From Tetragonia tetragonoides (Eukaryota; Streptophyta; Magnoliopsida; Caryophyllales; Aizoaceae), in NCBI GenBank assembly GCA_038025085.1, contig CM076141.1:19284001-19348000 (forward strand): 64,000 nucleotides of DNA, read 5' to 3'. Within the stretch, counting starts at the first letter, position 1. Every line of letters begins with the position of its first letter. Positions 24,152-35,795 of this stretch are shown piece after piece. The notes beneath the pieces are model-generated. The model searched no databases, was not told the origin of the DNA, and worked only from the letters and a program-made list of their open reading frames with translations. The position numbers were made by a program, and so were the translations under genes.

Positions 24152-24690
24152 CGATAACCAACGTATTTGTAACCATGTGTACCTCCCTAGTATTGTTTCG
24201 CGGAATACAAAGGAAAATGTGTAAACAGAATTGGATGACTTTTTTTAGAATGAATGAGTTTTTCTCTGTTTAGAAAAACTAAATATGCACAATTGAGTTA
24301 ATGAATGATATATGTACATATGTTCAAACATCGTTGTTCCCGTAATTGTCAGATTATTACAAATTATGTAAAAAACATGGTGTTCCATGAGGCTTTTTAT
24401 CTAAATTTTATAATTGACTAAAAAAATGGTGTTAAGGTAAAATGTTTGCTCACTGGTCGAGTAATTCATTAGTCCATTGTTTCTTTGCTTGGTACTTAGG
24501 GGTCACAAGCTATCTCTATGTGCGCAGTGCTACGGCCCCTAAAAACGTCATAAAAAAGGTCGAGGACTATCTTTGAAATGGTCGATCCGTATTCCTACCC
24601 ACTCCTCTACCGCAACTCTCCTGTCGAAGGTGGACACTTATTAACAGTCATAATTTGTTTCTTGTGCTAGACACTTAATAGATCGACACA
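24152..24690. other. spacer
   Basis: 3' flank of copy G. No gene seen; a CGTTGTTCCCG word is present near 24332. Confidence 0.4.
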
Positions 24691-24692
24691 AA

Positions 24693-25043
24693 ACAACCAT
24701 ACACTGGAACATCCACTACACGTGATCAACGGAATTTAGGTCTCTATATTATATGGACATTTAATTAGTAACAACGATTCATATCGCGACCTTTATACCG
24801 GAACAACAACCATTTTCTGGAACATGAACTACACGGGATCAACGGAGTTTAGGTCTGTATATTCTATGGACATGTAATTAGTAACAAAGATTCATATCGC
24901 GACCTATATATCGGAACAACAACCATACACTGGAACATCCACTACACTGGGGATCAACGAAATTTAGGTCTATATATTCTATGGACATATAATTAGTAAC
25001 AACGATTCATCTCGCGACTTATATATCGGAACAACAACATAAA
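24693..25043. repeat. three tandem ~113-bp units
   Basis: Units start near 24706, 24820 and 24932. Each contains GGAACAT..ACTACAC, GATCAACG, ATTTAGGTCT, TTAGTAACAA.GATTCAT and CGGAACAACAAC. Confidence 0.9.
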
Positions 25044-25197
25044 ATATTGTATTGTACATCTTTAATTGACACGTTTGTTGACGCGCACGGGTTGGAGAAG
25101 CAGTTAATAAATCCACATTAAAGGAAAAGTTGTAACCACCTTATCCATTAAAGTTTGTAAGTTTGTAAATTTGTAAATTTATAACCCATTTGTCCTC

Positions 25198-25205
25198 TAT
25201 AAGTA
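25198..25205 (+). promoter_or_regulatory. TATA box of the F-box gene at 25264
   Basis: TATAAGTA lies 59 bp before the start codon. Confidence 0.45.
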
Positions 25206-25263
25206 TCATGAGTTATGCATGCTAGATTTGTAAATGTAATAGATATAGATAGATTTAGGAGAA

Positions 25264-26332
25264 ATGAATCCTGAAGGACAAATAGATAGTGTTTACAAAA
25301 GAAAAGTAGAACGAAGCAATGATGTGCAAGAAAGTGAACATGAAATTTGTAGCACCGAAGATAGGGGCAAACGGCAACGGGTGGCCATGGCTATCAATAA
25401 TCTCCCAAATGATGTCCTAGAAGAAATTGTGGTTATCGTCGCTTGTTCATCGGTACACGATTATGGAAAAATGAAAATGAGGTCAAATACCACACAGTCT
25501 CTACATTGATCAGTATTATGAATACTTTAAGTTATTAACTTTTTCAAAAATGATATTGTTATTTGAGCATTATATTTCATGTTGTCATTATCTATATCCA
25601 CAAAAACAAAATGTATGTGTAATGATACAAATGTTGTGAATAATGACTTTTGTGGGTGTATGTACGTAGTTGCAAGGCATTGGAAGACATAGGACAGAAG
25701 AAGTTCATACTACAAATGCTATCTCTAGAAGGGCTCTCGTTATGGAGTGAAACTGGTCGCGAATTATTCGTTAGATGCTTGGAAGCAAACAATCCAGACG
25801 CATTGCACATTGATGGAATGGTACATTCATGTATTCCATTTTATATAATTCAATATTGTTTTAAGCTTGTAATAATAGGTTATAGTTTAAACTTTCAAAT
25901 TTTCAGTGTAATATTTATAGGGGTACAACGCGCCATGCGTACGGGATGAGGTGCTTAGAAAATGTTGTTGAGCAAGATCATGTGCATGCTTCGTATTTGC
26001 TTAGCCTTTGCCTAATGTGCACTGAATATGATGTGACAATGCAACGAGGTATGAATATGATGGCAACGTTAGTGAAAGAAAACATGGGCCAAGGCATCGT
26101 TACATGTAGGAAGAGTCTAAACAGATGGCATTTGATGTGGCCACCTAGTTCCAATGACGAGCCTAAATTTAATTATCCAGTCTTCAACTGCCCTTTGAAA
26201 GAACTGCATGATCCGCCAAGAAGATGGGAAGAAAGTGATATATACAATGCGGAATTGGAGGATAAAGAGCCACATTGCATTGTGTGCAGATGTCGACGGG
26301 AAGTGGATATATTCAAAACACTTATTCATTAG
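25264..26332 (+). CDS. F-box/Sel1-like protein, second subgroup, copy H, with N-terminal extension
   Basis: Exons are 25264-25481, 25670-25820 and 25907-26332; the product is 264 residues. Unlike its relatives it has a polar N-terminal extension of about 45 residues ending in a basic DRGKRQRVAM segment that could be a nuclear signal. The F-box follows (INNLPNDVLEEIVVIVACSS). Exon 2 gives LEANNPDALHIDGM. Exon 3 gives MRCLENVVEQDHVHASYLLS and MQRGMNMMATLVKE, then HDPPRRWEESDIYNAELED and the HCIVCRCRREVDIF tail. The first donor is GTCAAA, weaker than the GTAA/GTAT sites of paralogues, so splicing efficiency is uncertain. Otherwise intact. Predicted SCF substrate receptor. Confidence 0.78.
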
Positions 26333-26723
26333 GCGGGAATTTTATCCAACACAAGAAAGAAGATGTTCTATATAGATAATTTCTAATGAATTTAATAGTT
26401 TGTACGTATATTTTAATTGCATCCCTAAAGTGTTAAAGACTCTTATTGTTCCACAGTAAACTGTGTTAACTAGCTTATTATTATAATATTGCAATTGAAA
26501 TATTAATATTATAAGTTGATTAAGACATATTTTGATACGATATATTGTAAATGTTTAATCTTTGGTTAGTAGACATTTCATTTCGCTATATTTTCGACTC
26601 TTGAGACTGAAAGAGTACTTGAAGAGTACTTAACATTCATATTCCACTGTTTTTAAAACGGTTTCCCTAGTGTAGACCATCTAATACCGTTGATAGGACT
26701 TATTATATAGGAACAACAGACGT
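26333..26723. other. spacer before the LINE insertion
   Basis: 3' flank of copy H. An AGGAACAACA word lies 15 bp before the LINE target site. No gene. Confidence 0.45.
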
Positions 26724-26735
26724 AATGATAATCGC
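26724..26735. repeat. target-site duplication, left copy
   Basis: AATGATAATCGC, repeated exactly at 31861-31872 after the poly(A). Confidence 0.95.
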
Positions 26736-26825
26736 ATCTCACATTTTCTCTCTCTAGAAATGCTCTCTCCTCTCTCCTCTCTCCTCGGCACTGCTCGGTA
26801 ACCATTAACGGAGCTTTGAGTTTCA

Positions 26826-28157
26826 ATGGGGAAGAAGGATAAAGCAAAGCGAGGGACTGAAAATCATGGTGATGTTGCGGAAAATTCAGTGGCTCCCCCG
26901 TGTCCTACAAAAAATGCGACTCATAGGCAATGTAACAGTACCAACCGAGACAACCTAGATCAGGTTGTTCGCAATCTCACAGATGAATTGGAGGCTCCTG
27001 AAGTCATGACGCCTGAAGTGCAAACTGAAACAGTGCAACAGATGGAATTAGCAAGAGAAAAAATTAATTCATGGCTCTCGAAGATGAAGGAGAAGGCCAA
27101 AACTCAATTTTCGTCTGAAGATGAAGATGAAGCTTCAGACCAAGCCAAACATCAAGAATCGGCAGATGTAGGTAAGATCTCAGCCTGGGAAAAATTTGAT
27201 ATCTCCAAATTGAAAAATGCTGGATTTAAATTGGATTTTATTGCGCCTACTATGCATGAGGGTAAACCAGTTGGGGAAATTAATTTCGTGGATATTGAAT
27301 CTGAAATTAACTACTGGAACAAAGCGGTTGTATGCTATGTAATGGGGTCAAGATCACCAATTAATGTTTTCAGTGGATTTCTAAGAAGAATTTGGGCAAA
27401 ACGGGGGATGAACAAAATTGCAATGATGAAAAATGGCTTAGTTTTGGTTCGTTTTGACTCCCTGGAGCAGAGGGATGCTGTAATACAGGAAGGGGTTTAT
27501 CACTTTGACAATAAACCTATGATAGTCAGGCCATGGTCTGAAAATGTGGATTATGCTCATGAGGAATTGACTTCGGTTCCTATATGGGTAAAATTCCCTG
27601 GATTAAATGTGAAATATTGGAATGCAATGGGATTGAGCAAAATTGCAAGTCTTGTTGGAAGACCAATGATGGCAGATAGAAATACAGAGCTCAAGGTAGG
27701 GATTCACTATGCCAGAGTGCTGATTGAAGTAGAAATTGGAGGTGTATACCCTGACAAGGTGCACTATAAGAATGAGAGGGGCAATATTGTGGAACAGGAG
27801 GTGGAATATGACTGGAAACCTATTATATGCAGTCATTGCAAACAATATGGGCATAGTGAACCTGAATGCAGAAAGAAGAAAGCTGCTGCAGCCCCTGTGA
27901 CTCAAACTGTGCCTGTGCAAAACCAACAAGCACAACAAGAAAACCCTAGGAAGCAGCAATGGCAGAATGCAGGGAGAGGGAGAGATAGAATGTGGAATGC
28001 AGGGAGAGGATTGAGAGCTGGAAGAGGTTACAAACAAATCCAGCAACCAAAAAATGGCAATCCACAGACACAGAGATCTTTTGATCTACTGCAAAATGAA
28101 GGAGAAGTGCAGGAAGTGCAAATGACACAAGATGAAACAGAAGAGTCAGGGATATAG
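26826..28157 (+). CDS. LINE ORF1: DUF4283 and CCHC zinc-knuckle nucleic-acid-binding protein
   Basis: A single open frame of 443 residues. After a polar, acidic N-terminus (about 1-125), the DUF4283-like domain lies at roughly 150-260 (NYWNKAVVCYVMGSRSPINV, GLVLVRFDSLEQRDAV). A zinc knuckle CSHCKQYGHSEPEC (C-x2-C-x4-H-x4-C) lies near residues 335-348. The C-terminus is Gln/Gly/Arg-rich (GRGRDRMWNAGRGLRAGRG) and likely binds RNA. Family role: coats the LINE RNA and accompanies ORF2 to the target site. The start codon follows the pyrimidine-rich leader by about 20 bp. It has no disruption, unlike ORF2. The gap to ORF2 is 61 bp, so ORF2 probably depends on reinitiation. Confidence 0.93.
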   Translation: MGKKDKAKRGTENHGDVAENSVAPPCPTKNATHRQCNSTNRDNLDQVVRNLTDELEAPEVMTPEVQTETVQQMELAREKINSWLSKMKEKAKTQFSSEDEDEASDQAKHQESADVGKISAWEKFDISKLKNAGFKLDFIAPTMHEGKPVGEINFVDIESEINYWNKAVVCYVMGSRSPINVFSGFLRRIWAKRGMNKIAMMKNGLVLVRFDSLEQRDAVIQEGVYHFDNKPMIVRPWSENVDYAHEELTSVPIWVKFPGLNVKYWNAMGLSKIASLVGRPMMADRNTELKVGIHYARVLIEVEIGGVYPDKVHYKNERGNIVEQEVEYDWKPIICSHCKQYGHSEPECRKKKAAAAPVTQTVPVQNQQAQQENPRKQQWQNAGRGRDRMWNAGRGLRAGRGYKQIQQPKNGNPQTQRSFDLLQNEGEVQEVQMTQDETEESGI

Positions 28158-28218
28158 GAAGATCTGCACACAGGTATGGTGCCACCACATGGTAAGTCTC
28201 CTATCTTGACTGGTAGTC

Positions 28219-31200
28219 ATGGATAGGATCCTTATATGGAATGTGAGAGGCCTTAATGGCCCTAATAAGCAGAGGGAAGTTGCCCTTTTCTGCAAAAAGA
28301 ATAGTTGTGGCTTGGTGGCTTTTCTAGAAACTAAAATGAGATTAGTTAATCTGGAAAAATGCAAAAACAGTTTCATGCCAGGGTGGGAATCATATAGTAA
28401 TCATAATGATCATAAGTTGGGTAGAATTTGGTTAAGTTGGCTGCCAAATTATTTTCATGGTGATGTGATCTTTTCTTCTGTGCAAATGATCATGTGTAAA
28501 GTAATTAATATTGTGAAGAAAATGGAGTTTGTGGTGAGCTTTGTATATGGCCTAAATGAAAAGGATGAAAGGAAGAAATTGTGGAAGGATCTAACTGATT
28601 TTGCAATTAATTGCAATACTCCCTGGATTGTTGGGGGGGATTTCAACAATGTTTTATTACCTGGCAATAGACAAGGAGGAGTACCAGTTACATATGCTGA
28701 AATACAAGACTTTAAAGCTTGCATTGAAGACTGTTTCCTCACAGAATTGAGCTGGTCTGGGTGTCAATACACCTGGAATAATAGGCATGAGGGGGGAGGG
28801 AGAGTTTACTCCAAAATTGATTGGGCATTTACCAGGATCCAGGAGCATGATCAGTTTGATCTACAATTTCATCCAGAGGGTGTATCTGACCACTCTCCAA
28901 TCAGTTTAACTCTACAAAAAGAATTCACAAAAAAAAGAAATATCCCCTTTAAATTCTTTAACATGTGGAGCCTCTACTCTGAATTCCAAGCAATGGTGCA
29001 GCAAGCATGGAATTACAGAACACAAGGCACAAAAATGTTTAGAGTGTATCAAAAACTGAAAAGAGTGAGGGCAGTTCTGAAAAAGCTAAATAGGGAAGAA
29101 TTTAGTGACATTTTAGCTCAAGCAGACATTGCAAGAATTGCTATGACCCAAGCTCAAGCAGAAGCAAACAAGGAGCCTCTAACTGAGGCATTGCAGCAGA
29201 AAGAAATACAGGCCAGGATGAGGTATAATGAAGTGAATATGGCAACTGAGAACTTCTTACAACAAAAAAGCAAGGCCAGATGGATTCAATTGGGAGACGG
29301 GAACACTCAAGTTTTTCATGCAGTCATGAAGCAGAGGAGACAACAGAACAGACTGCACTCCATTAAGACACAGGAGGGTGTCCTACTGGAAGACCAGAAT
29401 TTGATTATGGAGGAATTTGTGGGGTTTTACAAAGAGATGCTGGGGGTCACAGGTGTCAGAGACACAACAGCAGAAGAGAGCTTTTTCTTTGCAGGCCACA
29501 GACTAGACTTGCATCAACAGATGACCCTGATTGCCCCTGTGAATGCTGATGAAGTGAAGAAAGCCATGTTTGATATTGACTGTAACAAAAGTCCAGGTCC
29601 TGATGGTTTTGGATCAGGATTTTTCAAAGAAGCTTGGCATATTGTGGGGCCAGAAGTGACTGAAGCTATTATAGATTTTTTTGACTTCTCCAAATTGCTC
29701 AAAGAGGTGAATGTCACAAATCTGTGTCTTGTGCAGAAGATACCTAATCCTGAGAAGGCATCTGACTTCAGACCTATAGCTTGCTGCAATACCATCTACA
29801 AGTGCATCTCCAAGATTCTGTGTGGGAGATTGGCAAGAGTGCTTCCTGTACTTGTCTCTGTGAACCAGGGAGCTTTTGTGGCTCAAAGATCAATAGTCCA
29901 CAACATAATGATATGTCAGGATCTTATTAAGCATTACAATAGGAAACAATCATCTCCTAGATGCTTGATGAAGATTGAACTAAGGAAAGCTTATGACACA
30001 ATTCATTGGGGTTTTATCAAGGAAATGCTGCAAGGGTATGGTTTCCCTGTAAAGTTCAGTGGCTGGCTGCTTGAGTGCATCCAAACTGCTAGTTTCAGCA
30101 TCAACATGAATGGGGAAGCAAATGGATACTTTACTGCAAAACGTGGCATTAGGCAGGGAGATCCAATTTCTCCATTAATCTTTGTCCTGGTAATGGAATA
30201 TTTATCAAGAATTCTGAAGATAGCATGTACAGACAAGAGCTTCAGCTGGCATCCCATGTGCAAAGAACTTGCACTGAGTCACCTCTGCTTTGCTGATGAC
30301 CTATTGTGCTTCTGCAAAGCTGCCCCTGAATCTGTGCAAACAAGGAGGCTCCACATGTTACAGCATTAATTATTTTTCACAAGCTACTGGATTGTGTGCA
30401 AACAAGGAGAAATCTAATATGTATGTAGCTGGTGTAAGTGAACAAATTAAGAAGGAGCTGTTTTGTGTGTCAGGATTTAGGGAGGGGGCATTGCCCATGA
30501 AATACTTGGGTGTTCCATTGTCTCCATCTAAATGGAGCAAAATAGATTGTGAATACTTGGTGGAAAAAATGACAAAAAAAATTGCAGATTTGGCCCTCCA
30601 GGAACCTCTCATATCAAGGAAGGGCTCAACTAATTTATTCTGTATTATTTTCTATACATGTATACTGGTCGAGCATTTTCATAATGCCTGCTGGGGTACT
30701 GAAAAGTGTAGAAAAAATTGCAGATTATTTTTGTGGGGATCTACGGAACAGAAACACAAGACAAATTTGGTAGCCTGGGACATTGTATGCAGACCAAGGA
30801 AAAATGGTGGAATAAATGTAAAGAATTGCAAATGGTTCAACATAGCACTAAATGGGAAGCATATTTGGGATCTAGCCACCAAAAAAGATACACTATGGGT
30901 AAAATGGATAAGTGGGGCTTATTTGAAGGAGAAAATTTCTGGAACTATGTTCCTGTGTGGGGATCCAGTTGGTACTGGAAAAAGCTCAATAAAATCAAAA
31001 GCTTTTTTCCATGATCAATATACAGCTAGAGGAGTGTGGAAAGGTGCACCTGATGGGATATATTCAGCAGCAAGTGGATACAGAGTATTAACAGGAGACA
31101 TGCCAAAATACAGACATGCTGATTTGATTTAGGGGAAGATCTCTATGCCAAGACAAAGTTTCTGCCTGTGGATGGTTCAAATGGGCAGATTGCTAACTAA

Positions 31201-31531
31201 AGACAGGATGCTGAAAATGGGTTTCTTGAATGGAGATGCTATGTGTCATCTGTGCAAGCTGAAACTAGAAGATCACAATCACCTGTTCTTCAACTGTAGG
31301 GTGTCCACAGAGGTTATGGATCAGCTAAGGGGTTGGCTGCAAATGTCAGCAAAAGCAAATACAGTTCAGGGCATGCTCAATTGGATAAGCAAGCAAAAGT
31401 GTTCAAGATTCAGAAAGGAAGTGTATGCAGCAGGGCTTGCAGCAGCAGGTTACTGGATATGGAGATGCAGGAACATTCAGCATTTTGAGGGAAGCAGAAT
31501 GCCAGTGTCACAGATCATGCAGCAGATTTAG
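28219..31531 (+). pseudogene. LINE ORF2: endonuclease-reverse transcriptase, frame-broken
   Basis: The first frame (28219-30369) holds the endonuclease domain (ILIWNVRGLNG, WIVGGDFNNVLLPGNRQGG, SKIDWAF, SDHSPISL) and the reverse transcriptase (RPIACCNTIYKC, NQGAFVAQRSI, GIRQGDPISPLIF, CFADDLLCF). A frameshift near 30362 moves the reading to a second frame (YLGVPLSPSKWSKI). Two further shifts near 30590 and 30715 bracket a stretch read in a third frame (GRAQLIYSVLFSIHVYW), and a TAG lies at 31130-31132. The zf-RVT-like end follows (GRLLTKDRMLKMGF, CHLCKLKLEDHNHLFFNC). In RT motif A the usual KIDLRKAYD reads KIELRKAYD. No RNase H domain was seen. The element cannot move by itself. Confidence 0.92.
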
Positions 31532-31860
31532 CAGACAGTCAGAATCAGAGTACAGTAATGCAGCAGCAAGAGAAAGATTAATAGCAAGGATAAGAATTGG
31601 ATATGTTTCCTGTAATACGTTATTTTTAGTTTGTGTAGCTACTGTAAGTAGGAAATGCTTGTCTTCTGATGCAGTTATGAGGAGCCACTGTGTGTAGTGT
31701 GCTGGTCCAGTAATGTAAGGTCTGTTTGGTTGTAAAGGGCTGTAAATCCTAAGGAACCCTACCTAGTAGGTGGCCTTGTATTTACAGTGCCTGTGGGCTG
31801 TAATCTTGTTACATTACAGCAAGTAATAATACAAGTTCTGATTTGCACCAAAAAAAAAAA

Positions 31861-31872
31861 AATGATAATCGC
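31861..31872. repeat. target-site duplication, right copy
   Basis: AATGATAATCGC; the A of the poly(A) makes the left boundary ambiguous by a base or two. Confidence 0.95.
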
Positions 31873-31984
31873 TTGGTTTATATTCAAGCCAAAATAAATA
31901 TGCACGCCCTGGTCACGTGTTGAATGTACCGCCAGCTCCCACCAATATTTGAGAGCAAAAGACTTCAGATCCCCACAAAAGCAT

Positions 31985-31987
<3 letters not shown>

Positions 31988-32040
<53 letters not shown>

Positions 32041-32070
32041 CCTCTCCCTCTCCCTCTCCCTCTCCCTCTT
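31988..32070. repeat. (TC)n microsatellite in the X1 leader
   Basis: About 25 TC units followed by CCCTCT variants, ending about 25 bp before the first ATG of X1. Long frames read through it on both strands are artefacts. Confidence 0.97.
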
Positions 32071-34296
32071 TCTCAACTATTGTTCATCTTCTATGAAGCG
32101 ACCTCGGTTTTCAACGAGTAAAAGAGTATGGATAAAGTCGACAAATCTATTGTAAGTCACTAAAAATAGAATTGTGCAGTTTACTTACTAAATTTAAGCT
32201 TCATTTATCTAACTGTTCCCATATAGTACTGTACATGTTTATTGCGTGTTGGGGGTGCCTGGGTGGGGGTTTTACTGTTGTCGTCGAACCCACATGACTC
32301 CTATATTTGTTTGCATAAGTACGCCAAACTTATCAAATTGCAGGGCCAAATACCCGCTCTTTCGTCAATTTTCCGTCGATTTTGGATATTTTTCAACCAT
32401 CGCAGCCTAAATTTGGTCTTCCACTTCTTTTGATATGGAATTCTTTTTATATTGAATGAGCCTTCGAATTATTCAATTTTAGTATAGTAATTAATAATTT
32501 ACAATTTGTTAAGTGCATGCTCAGTAATAATTGGGGTTTATCTCAGTAAAGAATTAAGGTCTTTATTTTGGTTTATTTCCGTCCATTCCCATGCTTTTAA
32601 TATTGTGTTTGACCCCTTTCATGGCCAGTTCCTATTTAAATATATCCTGTGTAATATACAAACCACAAACATTCGCACTTGTATAGTGGTTGTTTTTAAA
32701 AATGAACATCGAGAGAAACTATTGCTCCAAGTAGAAACACATACTTCATTACATTTTGTCAGAAACCTGAAGGTTAAAGAAGTACTCAGTTTTAAGAGGA
32801 TTAACGAAGTATCACCGGCTTGTGGGGGCATCATCTTCAATTCTTCACCATTAACTTTATATTTTTGAAACTATTAAACAGTTTGACTATTGTTTAAAAA
32901 AAAAAGTTGATTTTATGGAGTATGTTGTTTTCAATTTGTTTTAAATTGGAGACCTGAAATGTAAAACATATTTAAAATGTAATGCTTGATTTGTAATGGC
33001 GGTCAACTATTTGCAGCCTAACTATGATGGGATTGCTGAATGTACACTGCCTAGTGATGAAACGTTAACTAAGGAACCCATGGTAGAAACCACGGCTGCA
33101 AGCGCATCAAATGAGGAACTTCAACAATATCATGAAACGAATTATTCTACACAAGGACCAAGACCAAGAGTTGCATACAAAAGACAATGCTGAAGCTTCT
33201 CATTTTACTGATAAGGTAGCTAGAGTAGAAATTGCTACAGGTTCTCCTAACACTTCCCCATCAAATGATGAATCTAAACAAACTCGTGAAGGCTGTCCTA
33301 ATGCTTATGGTGCAGCAGGTAACCTAAACACCATTGAGGCTGAGTACAGTACTGATGCACCCTCAAATGAGATACAGATAGAACTACAAACTACACATTA
33401 GAGTTCTACAGCCCAAGTTAGTGGTGATGGCTGGGGAGGTGGTGGTAGTCATGGTGTCGAAGCTTCAGTAACAATACAAAACACACTAAGAAAGGATGCT
33501 GTAGATTCTCAAAGTACTGATGGACCATCAATGGAGTTAAAAACAGTACCACAGTCTACACCTGAGAAGTGTACAGGAAAAGGCATTGGTCATGGTGATC
33601 CAGGTTCAGAAGTAGTAGCAATAACAGTAACAATAGGAGGTGATACTGGGGGTACGACGAATGATGCTACTGGAGAAGCTTCTCATAAATCCAGTCATGT
33701 ATCTGATGAAGGTGCAGGTGAAAATTGATCAGTAATTTCCCCAAAAAACACCATTGGTTTTGAAGTTACAACTGAATCAGATTTGTCGAGTGAACACGAA
33801 GAAGACTGTTCATCGTTGGTTGTAGAGCTGGGCCGAAATAGGAATGCTCCTGCTGAAATTAGACGTTATACTCAGATCGGGTGTACGATAGATGATGATG
33901 CTCATGAAGGGCCTTTACTTGAGAGAGATGAAGAAGGTTGAGAAGACAACAATTAGACATCCCTGGAGGAAAAACAGGAACACTATGATCAACAAAGAAA
34001 AGACCTCGGTGTAGTAGCATTGACGTCATTAAGACATGGAGATGGTTTCATTTCGGGGGTGCGTAAGGAGCATCAGCTGAGGTAAATGAATTTTATGAAA
34101 TTACCTGCTGTAGTTTACATTAGTTTAAATTACACATAACATAAGACAAAGTAGTGTATGTTGATGGTCTCTGCTAGAAAACTTGAAAGTATGAAAAATA
34201 TGGCGTGATGTTACTAGGAAAATGATTATCAGCAACAGAAAATTACCCCCTAATAGGCTATGAATGGTGTAACACCAAATGATTTGTTGTTAATAG

Positions 34297-35795
34297 GAAA
34301 ATATTGATCAACAAAAGGAAAGGCCACAACGTAATGTGGTGGAGCAGGAACCAGAAAAGGACAAGGTACTCTAATTGCTCCATGTTTTTTTCAATTAGCC
34401 ATATTGACGGATAGGCTACAAATTGTGTAACAAAAATGGATTATTGTTACTAGGAAAGTATTGAAGAGCATGAGGAACCAGGCCAAATAGTGGTGGAGGA
34501 GCAGGAACCAGAAAAGGACAAGGTACTACGTACAATTGCTCTATGTTCTATTCAACTAGCCCTATTGACGGATATGCTATAAATTGTGTAATAAAAATGG
34601 ATTGTTGTCACCAGGAAAGTATTGAAGAGGACAAGGAACCAGAAGAAAAAGTTGTGGAGGAGCAGAAAACAGAAAAGGACAAGGTACCACATACAATTGC
34701 TACATGTTGTATTCAATTAGCCCTATTGACGGATAGGCTGTAAATTGTGTAACAAAAATGGATTGTTGTTACTAGGAAAGTATTGAAGAGTACAAGGAAC
34801 CAACAGAGAAGGTTGTGGAGGAGCAGGAATCAGAAAAAGACAAGTGACTACAATTGGGCTATGTTCTATTCAATTAGCCATATTGACGAATAGCTATAAA
34901 TTGTGTAACGAAAATGGATTGTTGTTACTAGAAAAGTAATGAAGAGCACAAGGATCCAGGACAAATGGTTGTGGATGAGCAGGAACCAGTAAAGGACAAG
35001 GTACTATATACAATTGCTACATGTTCTATTCAATTAGCCCTATTGACGGATAGGCTGTAAATTGTGTAACAAAAATGGATTGTTGTTACTAGGAAATTAT
35101 TGAAAAGCACAAGGAACCAATAGAGAAGGTTGTGGAGGAGCAGGAACCAGAAAAGGACAAGGTACTATATACAATTGCTACATGTTGTATTAAATTAGCC
35201 CTATTGACGGATAGGCTGTAAATTGTGTAACAAAAATGGATTGTTGTTACTAGGAAAATATTGAAAAGCACAAGGAACCAACAGAGAAGGTTGTGGAGGA
35301 GCAGAAACCAGAAAAGGACAAGGTACTGCAATTGCTCCATGTTTGATTAAATTAGCCCTATTGAAGGATAGACTTTAAATTGTGTAACAAAAATGGATTT
35401 TGTTATTAGAAAAGTATTGAAGAGCACAAGGAACCAACAGAGAAGGTTGGGGAGGAGCAGGAACCAGAAAAGGACAAGGTACTACAATTGTGCTATGTTC
35501 TATTCAATTAGCCCTATTGATGGATATCTATAAATTGTGTAACAAAAATGGATTGTTTTTACTAGAAAAGTAATGAAGAGCACAAAGATCCAGGACAAAT
35601 AGTTGTGGATAAGCAGGAACCAGTAAAGGACAAGGTACTACATACAATTGCTACATGTTGTATTCAATTAGCCCTATTGACGGAGAGGCTGTAAATTGTG
35701 TAACAAAAATGGATTATTGTTACTAGGAAAGTATTGAAGAGCACAAGGAACCAGGAGAAGAAGTTCTGGAGGAGCAGGAATCAGAGAAGGGCACG
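34297..35795 (+). repeat. ten tandem 69-nt mini-exons, each with its own intron (within X1)
   Basis: Units: 34297-34365, 34454-34522, 34615-34683, 34776-34844, 34932-35000, 35093-35161, 35254-35322, 35410-35478, 35566-35634 and 35727-35795. Each is exactly 69 nt and in phase 0, so any subset splices in frame. The start-to-start period is 156-161 bp. Each is preceded by TTACTAG (or CACCAG, TTATTAG, TTAATAG) and followed by GTACT or a variant. The shared intron contains ATTCAATTAGCCCTATTGAC. The encoded 23-residue module is acidic and charged (E-S-I-E-E-H-K-E-P, then VVEEQEPEKDK). Unit 4 has lost its donor: TGACTA instead of GTACTA. Units 5 and 9 are closest to each other, as are 4 and 8, which indicates block duplication. 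Confidence 0.92.

Larger units (their letters stand above)
26736..31860 (+). mobile_element. LINE-type non-LTR retrotransposon, full length
   Basis: The element is about 5.1 kb. It begins with a pyrimidine-rich leader, then ORF1, ORF2, and a 3' untranslated region ending in poly(A) at about 31850-31860. It is bounded by the perfect 12-bp duplication AATGATAATCGC at 26724-26735 and 31861-31872. The exact duplication and clean tail indicate a recent, complete insertion. The element carries none of the RTTGTTCC words common in the surrounding DNA, in keeping with a foreign origin. Confidence 0.95.

Noticed and set aside
27603..28376. Minus-strand frames under the LINE
   Set aside because: Antisense shadows of ORF1 and ORF2 with no family resemblance.
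31759..32155. Frames rich in Ser-Leu or Arg-Glu
   Set aside because: They read through the (TC)n tract; only the short MKRPRF exon at its end looks real.
32506..32868. 120-codon frame upstream of the X1 N-terminal exons
   Set aside because: No homology, lies where an intron is expected, and composition is like the surrounding AT-rich DNA.
34297..35795. CRISPR-like regular repeats
   Set aside because: Plant context; the repeated units are exons and introns with splice sites, and the units diverge.
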